From NCBI GenBank assembly GCA_005239585.1, contig SBBU01000211.1, forward strand, positions 1 to 6,933: a stretch of 6,933 bases of DNA, written 5' to 3'. This DNA comes from Planctomycetaceae bacterium. GTDB taxonomy: Bacteria; Planctomycetota; MHYJ01; SBBU01. A model generated the notes under the pieces. That model searched no databases and had not been told where the DNA came from. It worked only from the letters and a program-made list of their open reading frames with translations. Positions 1-6,617 of this stretch are shown here, one piece after another; position 1 is the first letter of the stretch; each line of letters begins with the position of its first letter. The position numbers and the translations under genes are program-made.

Positions 1-44
1 CCCAAACTACTACAAACGGGGCTAACTACTACTTGTTTTCTCAG

Positions 45-96
45 TATTAACATTTCAAAATTGCAACAACTATTAACATTTCAAAATGGTAACATC
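45..96. repeat. Imperfect 26-bp tandem duplication
   Basis: Two adjacent copies, 45-70 and 71-96, both begin with the identical 17-mer tattaacatttcaaaat and match at 23 of 26 positions by eye. The first copy includes the TAA that would end a possible upstream partial reading frame. It may be a slippage duplication or a paired binding site upstream of the lipoprotein operon; the sequence does not tell which. Confidence 0.7.
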
Positions 97-99
97 ATG

Positions 100-124
100 C
101 AAGTGCTTGAGTACTTGATTTTTT
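100..124 (+). terminator. Weak candidate Rho-independent terminator
   Basis: CAAGT (100-104) can pair with ACTTG (113-117) across an 8-nt loop, followed by an A and six T residues (119-124). The stem has only five pairs and low GC, so it is weak. It would fit the end of an upstream transcript entering from the left edge. Confidence 0.22.
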
Positions 125-157
125 GAGTAAAAAATAAAGAATATAACGGTTTAAGCC

Positions 158-2911
158 ATGACAAGACCTTCATTGCGTCTATTGGTATTTCCTCCCAACA
201 TCTGCGGTTACATATTCTGCCTATTCTTAATGGGATGTGGAGGAGGCGGGGTCGATAGCTCTGGTTCCTCAACCGGCCAACCTCCTAACCCAACAAATCC
301 ACCCTCTACTTTTTCCATCACTAGTCCCACTGCCGGCGCCACCGGTACTTCTCTAACACCGGCTCTTGCATGGACCAATCCGACAGATGAAACAGCCTTT
401 ACAATACAAGTAGATGATGAAAACACATTTACTTCACCCTTTGTATATGAACTACAAGGTGTAGATGCAGATACCACAGGTTATACCCTCCCTGCCAACA
501 CACTTGGCGGCGGCACAAAATATTATGTAAAGATAATAGCAACCAACTCAATAGGATCAACGAGTGCAACAACCGACTTTACCACAGGTATACCGGGTTT
601 ATTCTTGAATATAACTAGTCCGACAGATGGGGCTATAGATCAATCGTTAACCACTACAGTGCAATGGGACAATCCGCCGGAAGAGACAAGTTTTACGATA
701 CAGATAGATGACGAGAGTTCATTTTCTGCCCCATTGGTGTTTGAATTCCAAGGGATAGCGGCAGATACCACAAGCTATAATATTCCAAAAGGAATCCTTT
801 TCACTGCAACGAAATATTATTTCAAAGTTATATCAGTGAATTCACTTGGAACAGCTAGTGACTATATAAGTTTCACCACCACCAATAAAATAGAAGAGTG
901 GAAGACGTTGAGTATGACTGGTGCGCCAACAAGTAAATATGGCAACTCAACTATATGGACTGGTCGAGAAATGATTATCTGGGGCGGAAATGCTACTCTT
1001 GGAAATACTAACAATGGTGGAAAATATGATCCGGTCACTGATGGTTGGGTAGCCACTACAACAACCAACGCACCTACAGCCAGATCTGAACATACAGCAG
1101 TGTGGACAGGTAGAGAGATGATCGTTTGGGGTAGTAGTTCTGGAACAAATACAGGTGGCAGATATGATCCAGTGTTAAATAGCTGGACAGCAACAAGTAC
1201 AGTAGGTACTACTTCCAGGAGTTCTCATACAGCGGTATGGACAGGTAGACACATGATCGTCTGGGGTGGTGAGAATATAACAGGCTTGCCATCAACTGGC
1301 GAAATGTATGATCCCGCATTGAATACATGGTCAGCAACATCCACAACAAACGCTCCGGAAGGTAGAATATATCACCGTGCGGTTTGGACAGGTCAACACA
1401 TGATCATCTGGGGTGGTTGGCCACCTCCTGATGGAAGTAAATATGACCCAGTTGCAAACACATGGACGGCAATCTCAACAACAGGCGATCCTATCGGGAC
1501 TGTATACATCCCTGTGATCTGGACAGGCCGTGAGATGATTGCATGGGGTGGTTCGACTGTCCCATTCAGTGCTCAAGATACCGGGGCTAAATATGATCCA
1601 GTAACAAATGCCTGGACTGCTACAACAACAACTGGTGCCCCAGCCGCCAGGATGAATCATTCAGCAGTCTGGACTGACCGTGAAATGATTGTGTGGGGTG
1701 GAACGGGTACCTCATTATTTAACTCTGGCGGAAGATACGACCCAGTTGCAAACAGTTGGACTGCCACTTTAACAACTGGGACCCCTTCGGCTAGATCAGA
1801 TCATACAGCCATATGGACTGGTCGAGAAATGATTGTATGGGGCGGAGGTACAGCCAACGGTGGAAGATACGAACTTTATAAATTCGAAAACACATGGTCT
1901 GCTACTTCAACAACAAGCGCCCCTTCAGCCCGCAACAGCGCAACATCAGTCTGGACTGAAAAAGAAATGATTGTCTGGGGTGGAATTTCAGGCAGTACTC
2001 GCACTAACACTGGATCAAAATATAATCCAATAACAAATAGTTGGACTGCTGTTACAACAACAAGTGCACCTGCCGCTAGGACAGAACACACGGCAGTGTG
2101 GACCAACAAGCAAATGATTATCTGGGGTGGGTATGATGGAACTAATTGGCTAAGCTCTGGCTCAAGTTACGATCCCGCAGCAAATACTTGGACCTCAGTT
2201 GCAACCACTGCTGCACCTACAGCCAGAAGCAAACATCAAGCAGTCTGGACTGGAAAGCAAATGATAGTCTGGGGAGGATTTAATAATAACTCCTATCTCA
2301 ATACCGGTGGTATATATGATGTACAGACGAATACTTGGTCCACTATGACTTTGGCCGGTGTCCCCGCAGCCAGAGCTCAGCATACAGCAGTCTGGACTGG
2401 TAGAGAAATGATTGTCTGGGGTGGGAAGGACGGGACAACATACTTTGACAGCGGCGCCAAGTACGATCCGATATTAAACACTTGGGCTACAATGAGTACG
2501 GCAAGTGTACCTGCTGGAAGAATTTCGAACTCATACATATGGACTGGCAGAGATATGATCATTTGGGGTGGCCTCGACTCCACACAGGCATTAGATTCAG
2601 GCGGCAAATATGACCCTGTACTAGACACCTGGACTGCAACCTCTGCTACTTTTGCACCCTCGGCAAGACACAGCCATACCGCGGTCTGGACAGGTCGAGA
2701 GATGATTCTTTGGGGAGGTTTCGACGGGATACAGGCAGTCAATACAGGTCGACGCTACGATCCCGTTTACGATACATGGGGACCAACCACAACCACAGGG
2801 AGTCCAGCCACGAGATACAACCATGTAGCTGTATGGACTGGCCGTGAGATGATCATTTGGGGTGGTATATCAGGAGCAACGTCGCTAAATACAGGCGGAA
2901 GATATAAATAA
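158..2911 (+). CDS. Large lipoprotein: two Fn3-like domains plus 14 Kelch-type blades
   Basis: Probable surface or periplasmic lipoprotein of 917 residues. The hydrophobic N-terminus ends in the lipobox LMGC with Cys27 as the lipidated residue. A Gly/Ser/Pro/Asn-rich tether follows (28-50). Two similar fibronectin-III-like domains (about 52-143 and 149-242) share ITSPT, the W-x-NP turn, FTIQ-x-DDE and the KYY strand, so they arose by duplication. From about 246 to the end runs a Kelch-like array of 14 units. Its consensus is an HTAVWTG[RK]EMI[IV]WGG strand pair, then NTGG[RK]YDP, then N-x-WTA, and an AP-x-AR turn. This matches the Kelch GG...Y...W pattern, so a beta-propeller is expected. Kelch propellers bind proteins or glycans, but no catalytic residues can be assigned, and the ligand is unknown. 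The ATG lacks a clear Shine-Dalgarno; it is supported by the signal peptide directly after it. The gene is followed after 12 nt by a second lipoprotein gene. Architecture is confident; function is not. Confidence 0.93.
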   Translation: MTRPSLRLLVFPPNICGYIFCLFLMGCGGGGVDSSGSSTGQPPNPTNPPSTFSITSPTAGATGTSLTPALAWTNPTDETAFTIQVDDENTFTSPFVYELQGVDADTTGYTLPANTLGGGTKYYVKIIATNSIGSTSATTDFTTGIPGLFLNITSPTDGAIDQSLTTTVQWDNPPEETSFTIQIDDESSFSAPLVFEFQGIAADTTSYNIPKGILFTATKYYFKVISVNSLGTASDYISFTTTNKIEEWKTLSMTGAPTSKYGNSTIWTGREMIIWGGNATLGNTNNGGKYDPVTDGWVATTTTNAPTARSEHTAVWTGREMIVWGSSSGTNTGGRYDPVLNSWTATSTVGTTSRSSHTAVWTGRHMIVWGGENITGLPSTGEMYDPALNTWSATSTTNAPEGRIYHRAVWTGQHMIIWGGWPPPDGSKYDPVANTWTAISTTGDPIGTVYIPVIWTGREMIAWGGSTVPFSAQDTGAKYDPVTNAWTATTTTGAPAARMNHSAVWTDREMIVWGGTGTSLFNSGGRYDPVANSWTATLTTGTPSARSDHTAIWTGREMIVWGGGTANGGRYELYKFENTWSATSTTSAPSARNSATSVWTEKEMIVWGGISGSTRTNTGSKYNPITNSWTAVTTTSAPAARTEHTAVWTNKQMIIWGGYDGTNWLSSGSSYDPAANTWTSVATTAAPTARSKHQAVWTGKQMIVWGGFNNNSYLNTGGIYDVQTNTWSTMTLAGVPAARAQHTAVWTGREMIVWGGKDGTTYFDSGAKYDPILNTWATMSTASVPAGRISNSYIWTGRDMIIWGGLDSTQALDSGGKYDPVLDTWTATSATFAPSARHSHTAVWTGREMILWGGFDGIQAVNTGRRYDPVYDTWGPTTTTGSPATRYNHVAVWTGREMIIWGGISGATSLNTGGRYK
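893..2908 (+). repeat. Array of 14 Kelch repeats within the CDS
   Basis: The WTG-type codon triplet of each blade starts at 956, 1103, 1238, 1385, 1520, 1670, 1814, 1952, 2099, 2246, 2393, 2540, 2687 and 2834. The last six intervals are all exactly 147 nt (49 codons); the earlier ones vary from 135 to 150 nt. Protein similarity between units is high while synonymous positions differ widely. That suggests old duplications kept by selection rather than recent slippage. A 24-bp exact match between blade 1 (953-976) and blade 7 (1811-1834) is an exception. The N-terminal EEW strand (residues 246-248 onward) supplies the half-blade missing from the C-terminal unit, the usual propeller closure. Confidence 0.9.
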
Positions 2912-2923
2912 GGTCGTCTCATT

Positions 2924-3838
2924 ATGTGTTCCCTCATTACCCAGATAACTTGCTTTTTACTTCTATTCCTTACATCTTGCAATAAACAAGAGGATAAGAA
3001 TCAAAGCGCTAAAATCATTTTGTCAGTAGGCAACCTCAAATCCTCCGAGAACGACCTCGAACTCAGAAAAAAGCTCATTGCACTGAAATATGGTTACGAG
3101 GCAGCAACAGAATTAGTAGCCTCTTCTCAGCTTATACATGGATTCCTCTACGCAGATGTATTAAATCTAATTGGAAAACCAATAACAGAAGAGCAAATTA
3201 CCAATGAAGTAGAAAGAATAAATAGAGAAACCAGAGACCCAGAGACATTGGCAAAAATCAAGTCTATCTTTGGCGGGGACAAAACCCAGCAATATCGAAA
3301 GATTTTTATCCTGCCCGATTTTGCAAACACGAGGTATAGTTATCAAATTTTCCCTCAACTAGACCACCTCCACAAAGGCAGAAAGGAACAAATAGCCGCC
3401 ATACTTGATAAAACATTAAAAAATCATCAAGACCTCAAGGAATTTGAGGGAAATGGGGTTTCATATCGCAAAGATCTGTTTTCAAAAGACTATGGAGTTG
3501 TATTCTACCATCACAAGACAAACCCCATCACGCATAAAAGAAATTCACCAATCATTGAAAAATATGAAAAAATGTTATCACAACTAAAAGAAGGTCAGAT
3601 GTTTGATCAGATAATTGAAGAAGAGACTCATTTTTCGATCCTTAGATTCATAGGATACGAGACAATAAACGATCACAAGTGGCGGGTAATTGAGCAACTA
3701 GTAAAAGAAAAAGTCCAGGCTGAGGAATATTTTTGGCAGACTGCTTCACAAATAAAGGTGTGGGTTTACTCAAAAGATCTACGAGAAGAGCTCAAAAGTA
3801 AGATCTCATGGGGCAAATTGGTGAATTTTACTGATTAA
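2924..3838 (+). CDS. SurA/PpiC-like lipoprotein (divergent peptidyl-prolyl isomerase family)
   Basis: A 304-residue lipoprotein. A hydrophobic segment ends in lipobox LTSC with Cys19, followed by a charged linker. Residues about 45-115 are helical and resemble the N-terminal chaperone region of SurA-type proteins, including GKPITEEQITNEVERI, a form common there. Residues about 212-245 (YEKMLSQLKEGQMFDQIIEE then FSILRFIGY) resemble the C-terminal half of a parvulin domain. In that family this part reads as a Lys-Gly turn followed by a strand ending in a hydrophobic I-L-x-hydrophobic pattern. The early parvulin HIL motif is not evident, so catalysis is doubtful and a chaperone or holdase role is as likely. 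The start has a weak AAGG about 10 nt upstream (2910-2913). The signal peptide n-region has no positive charge, which is unusual. The gene lies 12 nt after the Kelch lipoprotein in the same frame, so co-transcription is likely and it may help fold that beta-rich partner (inference). Confidence 0.8.
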   Translation: MCSLITQITCFLLLFLTSCNKQEDKNQSAKIILSVGNLKSSENDLELRKKLIALKYGYEAATELVASSQLIHGFLYADVLNLIGKPITEEQITNEVERINRETRDPETLAKIKSIFGGDKTQQYRKIFILPDFANTRYSYQIFPQLDHLHKGRKEQIAAILDKTLKNHQDLKEFEGNGVSYRKDLFSKDYGVVFYHHKTNPITHKRNSPIIEKYEKMLSQLKEGQMFDQIIEEETHFSILRFIGYETINDHKWRVIEQLVKEKVQAEEYFWQTASQIKVWVYSKDLREELKSKISWGKLVNFTD

Positions 3839-3869
3839 TTCGCGCTCTATAAACTTTCCGTCTCGATCT

Positions 3870-4514
3870 CTAGCGACCATCTGTAATATTTTTGCGACAT
3901 TCCTTATCAAAACCCAGCTTCTCAGGCTGGTCAGTTATAACGCCAAAATAAAACTCTTGACCAGCAGAGAATGGGACCTCTAATTCAAAGTTCTCATAGG
4001 CAACACCGCCGGGGATATCTGCGGAATGCTTCCAATATGTCTTGCGCCCATTAACTCTCACCATTAATTCCTTTTGAATAGGTGCCCGCCAATATTGTGT
4101 TGCCACAAGACCTTCGTAGCGCCACCAAGTAGGCACCTCTTTAGCATATGTGGACTTTGCTGGATCTGTCTCATCTGGCGTCGCAGCAACAATAATTTCT
4201 TCGACTTTTTTCAACAATCGATCATGCTTCCATTCAAATGGAGGGAGAAAGCCATTGGAGTTTGGTTTAGCCTTGATCCATAATTTTGTGGATTCCACAA
4301 TCTCGCTCTTAAGCCATAGATGGCGAAGACGCGCATAATTGCCCATTGTTGCGGTTAAAACACACGATTTCATTTTTTTGCCACTTTTTACAGAGAGGAC
4401 CTTGAAACAGACCTCATAAGGTCTATCATCTCGAAATATTACCTGAACTATTGGCCTAGCCCCATTATTAAACTGCTCTACAAATAGAGACTCAAAGTCT
4501 TTACATGACCCACC
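3870..4514 (-). pseudogene. C-terminal part of a frameshifted uncharacterised lipoprotein
   Basis: This frame is open from 4514 (just after a TAA at 4515-4517) to its stop at 3870. An ATG at 4373 gives 167 residues, but clearly protein-like sequence continues upstream of it (FVEQFNNGARPIVQV, then IFRDDRPYEVCFKV) with no ATG, GTG or TTG start. This part is therefore the continuation of the upstream ORF in another frame. Visible motifs are CVLTATMGNYARLR, ATPDETDP, WWRYEG followed by ATQYWR, and IPGGVAYENFELEVPF with a following GQEFYFG. From memory they recall a family of hypothetical proteins in planctomycetes; I know no function for it. The Trp/Tyr-rich, strand-like composition suggests a beta-sandwich, possibly carbohydrate-related (inference). 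If 4373 were used alone, the product would lack a signal peptide and a Shine-Dalgarno. The end converges on the plus-strand gene. Confidence 0.75.
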
Positions 4515-4963
4515 TTACTTTTCTTACCTGAAACAGGATTCCATGGATTACATGGCTTTGAATCCTCCTCAATTTCATTTCCGCTCCACATTGCCTTGCC
4601 TTGGATGTTATCGAAATCACTTTTCTCCAACTCGGAAAAACCTCGCTTTTCATCTACAATTGGCTCGACTGCAATGAAATTGACTACACGCTGCGGTTTA
4701 TGACCCAGATAGGGGGCATAAACTCGAATCAAGCCGCGGGGCCCACGCGTCGGCCAGAGCCCAATTGCAATGCCATTCTTAATCCCCCAAACCGGCTCTG
4801 CTATCTTTTCCTTCGACGGAATAATCCATATATCCTCTTGGATTGGTGGGGCAAGATGCTCCGGTTGCTTTTCCTGCAGCAAAACTGCCCGATCACTGCT
4901 TATGTCAAGACACCCTAGCACAGAAATTGATAAACTAAGACCGAGTAAGAACTCTCTTGCCAT
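4478..4963 (-). pseudogene. N-terminal part of a frameshifted uncharacterised lipoprotein
   Basis: The ORF encodes 161 residues. The N-terminus MAREFLLGLSLSISVLGC is a lipoprotein signal with Cys18 as the lipid site. The mature part contains EPVWGIKNGIAIGL, GPRGLIRVYAPYLG, VVNFIAVEPIV and RGFSELEKS, a compact conserved-looking block with no function known to me. The last residues after about 152 (HVKTLSLYL) look like out-of-frame sequence. The other minus-strand frame carries the natural continuation down to 3870. Restoring one base between 4480 and 4514 would give about 364 residues. TGA lies directly before the ATG in frame, so 4963 is the most upstream start; only a weak GAG precedes it. 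The ORF begins 54 nt after accD and is probably the distal gene of the same transcript. The break may be a real mutation or a sequencing error. Confidence 0.8.
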
Positions 4964-5018
4964 TCAGCTCAATTGGGGTGATCCTGATCTGAAATGGCGA
5001 ACAATATAACCTCTAATT

Positions 5019-5864
5019 TCAACTACTACTCTTGCCGCTTAAATAGACAAGCATCTGAGAGATTCTCTCCTTTAGGAACTTTCGTTCGACGACCATATCA
5101 ATAAATCCATGCTCCAGCATAAACTCAGAGGTCTGAAACCCTTGAGGAAGCTCCTGCTTGATAGTTTGGGCAATAACGCGCGGTCCAGTAAAACCCAAGA
5201 GCGCCTTGGGCTCTGCGATGAGTATGTCTGCAATTGATGCAAAGCTTGCCATGACACCTGCCATTGTCGGATTGGTTAGGACCGAAATGTAAAGTCCGCC
5301 CTCCTCACGAAATCTGGCGATCGCTGCCGAAGTCTTTGCCATCTGCATGAGGGATACCGTGCCTTCATACATCCTAGCGCCGCCCCCTGAACCGGAGACG
5401 ACAATTACCGGTAATTTTTTGTCATGGCCCAGCTCAAAAAGACGCGTAATTTTTTCACCAACCACCGATCCCATACTTCCCATCATAAAACGAGAGTCCG
5501 TTATTCCAAGCGCCACAGGCATGTCGTTTAACTTCCCTGTACCCATTACACAGGCATCCTTTCTGCCCGTATCTTTCTGCGCCTGCTTTAGTTTTTCCTT
5601 ATAAGATAATGTCCCTTCAAAACCGATTACATCTACCGGAATCAAATCCCTGTGCATCTCCTCAAATGTGCCCTGATCGATAAGAAGGTCGACTCGCTCC
5701 TCAGGAGAAAGTGTATAATGAAATTTGCAGTTTGGGCAGACCTTTTTCTGATTCTCTACCTCTTTTTTGTAGAGCATCCCATTGCAGTCGGGGCACTTGA
5801 TCCACAGGCCATCAGGGAGCTCACGCTTGCGAGGAAAAAATCTGCTGATACTTTCGTTTGACAT
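5019..5864 (-). CDS. accD: Acetyl-CoA carboxylase carboxyltransferase subunit beta
   Basis: Cytoplasmic subunit of acetyl-CoA carboxylase. With AccA it transfers the carboxyl group from biotin on AccB to acetyl-CoA, making malonyl-CoA for fatty acid synthesis. The 281-residue protein has the diagnostic N-terminal zinc ribbon, with cysteines 24, 27, 43 and 46 (C-x2-C-x15-C-x2-C). The crotonase-like carboxyltransferase core follows, with FMMGSMGSVVGEKITRLFE, a glycine-rich oxyanion segment SGSGGGARMYEG, SLMQMAKTSAA, NPTMAGVMASFA, AEPKALLGFTGPRVIAQT and LPQGFQTSEFMLEHG. The oxyanion segment has one more Gly than the common SASGGARMQE form. Length is normal for the family. The ATG begins 3 nt after the rpe stop, so the two genes are surely co-transcribed and possibly coupled in translation; no good Shine-Dalgarno is seen. 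accA is not in the window. Confidence 0.97.
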   Translation of the reverse strand: MSNESISRFFPRKRELPDGLWIKCPDCNGMLYKKEVENQKKVCPNCKFHYTLSPEERVDLLIDQGTFEEMHRDLIPVDVIGFEGTLSYKEKLKQAQKDTGRKDACVMGTGKLNDMPVALGITDSRFMMGSMGSVVGEKITRLFELGHDKKLPVIVVSGSGGGARMYEGTVSLMQMAKTSAAIARFREEGGLYISVLTNPTMAGVMASFASIADILIAEPKALLGFTGPRVIAQTIKQELPQGFQTSEFMLEHGFIDMVVERKFLKERISQMLVYLSGKSSS

Positions 5865-5867
5865 GGT

Positions 5868-6617
5868 TTATGCCCGGACTGATGCGGTATTAAACTCCTT
5901 TTGAGCCTTATCGCGCATGACACTTATCGTTTTCCTCTTGTCATTCGATCGAAAGACAGCCGTGCCAGCAACAAAGATGTTTGCACCATGACTTGCCGCT
6001 ATACCCACCGTCTGCTCATTTACGCCTCCGTCAACCTGTATATTCAGTGTCGGAAACTTGTCCCGTAACTTTTTCACTCTATCAACTGCTTCCTGAATGA
6101 ATGCCTGGCCTCCAAATCCGGGCCAGACCGTCATGACAAGCACCATATCAATCTTCGTCACAAGTTCGTACAAAAGTTCGCACGGGGTCTCCGGGTTAAT
6201 AGCAATAGCAGGTTTCTTTCCTGCCTTGCGGACTAGATCGATAATGCTTAGGCTTCTTTCCATATCGATTAGTGGTGTTGAGGCGAAATAAATGTAATAT
6301 CCCTTGTCACCAGCCTTTCGTATCTCATCGAAAGCTAGGGCCTCGATATGAACTGTTATGCTATCTGCACCTGCGTCAAGAAATGCTTTTATGTGTCTTT
6401 CGGGCTGTACAATCATAAGATGTACATCTAGAGGAAGTTTCGTGTGCTTTCTTATGCCTTCAACCACAGGGGCGCCAATGGTTATGTTCTTGACAAACTG
6501 ACCATCCATAACATCTACGTGTATAAGATCTGCGCCAGCCTCCTCGGCCCTTTTGACCTCATCGCCCAGTTGAGAAAAATCAGCCGCTAACAGACTGGGT
6601 GCTATTTGGATCTTCAT
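5868..6617 (-). CDS. rpe: Ribulose-phosphate 3-epimerase, atypical
   Basis: Cytoplasmic TIM-barrel enzyme that interconverts D-ribulose 5-phosphate and D-xylulose 5-phosphate in the pentose phosphate and Calvin pathways. The sequence shows the family signature IAPSLLAADF at residues 5-14, the VDVMDG motif, DVHLMI, NPETP, PGFGGQ and QVDGGVN. Metal and acid-base residues are retained: His33, Asp35, His66 and Asp196 by motif position. Three features are unusual. Length is 249 against about 215-230 for typical members, mostly from about 20 extra residues within 93-125, before KPAIAINPETP. FVKN replaces the usual FVPN. VWPGFGGQ replaces the usual VNPGFGGQ. The active-site set looks intact, so it is probably functional. 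Only ATG 6617 places the IAPSLL strand correctly. No Shine-Dalgarno precedes it. The gene lies between pgk and accD, in one probable operon. Confidence 0.95.
   Translation of the reverse strand: MKIQIAPSLLAADFSQLGDEVKRAEEAGADLIHVDVMDGQFVKNITIGAPVVEGIRKHTKLPLDVHLMIVQPERHIKAFLDAGADSITVHIEALAFDEIRKAGDKGYYIYFASTPLIDMERSLSIIDLVRKAGKKPAIAINPETPCELLYELVTKIDMVLVMTVWPGFGGQAFIQEAVDRVKKLRDKFPTLNIQVDGGVNEQTVGIAASHGANIFVAGTAVFRSNDKRKTISVMRDKAQKEFNTASVRA

Larger units (their letters stand above)
1..157. other. Upstream non-coding region with repeats
   Basis: AT-rich region before the large Kelch lipoprotein gene. It holds an imperfect 26-bp tandem duplication (45-96), a short hairpin followed by T residues (100-124), and two copies of the 9-mer aactactac (5-13 and 24-32). 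One plus-strand frame is open from the edge to a TAA at 48-50 and would end in QTTTNGANYYLFSQY. This could be the tail of an upstream gene, but a second frame is open to 126, so I cannot decide. No convincing sigma-70 promoter was found: TATAAC at 142-147 has no -35 box at proper spacing. Confidence 0.5.

Noticed and set aside
3..50. Possible C-terminal tail of an upstream gene (QTTTNGANYYLFSQY then TAA).
   Set aside because: Only 15 codons are visible and another plus-strand frame is open to 126, so coding status cannot be supported.
115..147. Promoter for the Kelch gene (TTGATT at 115-120 with TATAAC at 142-147).
   Set aside because: The spacer is 21 nt, too long for sigma-70. Other -35-like boxes give 13 nt or no good -10 in this AT-rich stretch.
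2377..2742. A 121-codon minus-strand ORF opposite the Kelch array.
   Set aside because: It is the antisense shadow of the repeats; similar antisense frames recur opposite other blades because the sense sequence is repetitive.
2909..2926. Stop-codon readthrough fusing the two plus-strand lipoproteins, since both lie in the same frame.
   Set aside because: The second gene has its own lipoprotein signal peptide and lipobox, so independent initiation explains the arrangement.
4480..4514. Programmed -1 frameshifting to join the two lipoprotein frames.
   Set aside because: No slippery heptamer in the proper phase and no clear downstream structure was found in the only possible window.
4601..5009. 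Plus-strand ORFs of 105 and 79 codons opposite the broken lipoprotein.
   Set aside because: They are antisense to a convincing minus-strand signal peptide and conserved-looking blocks, and their translations lack recognisable domains.
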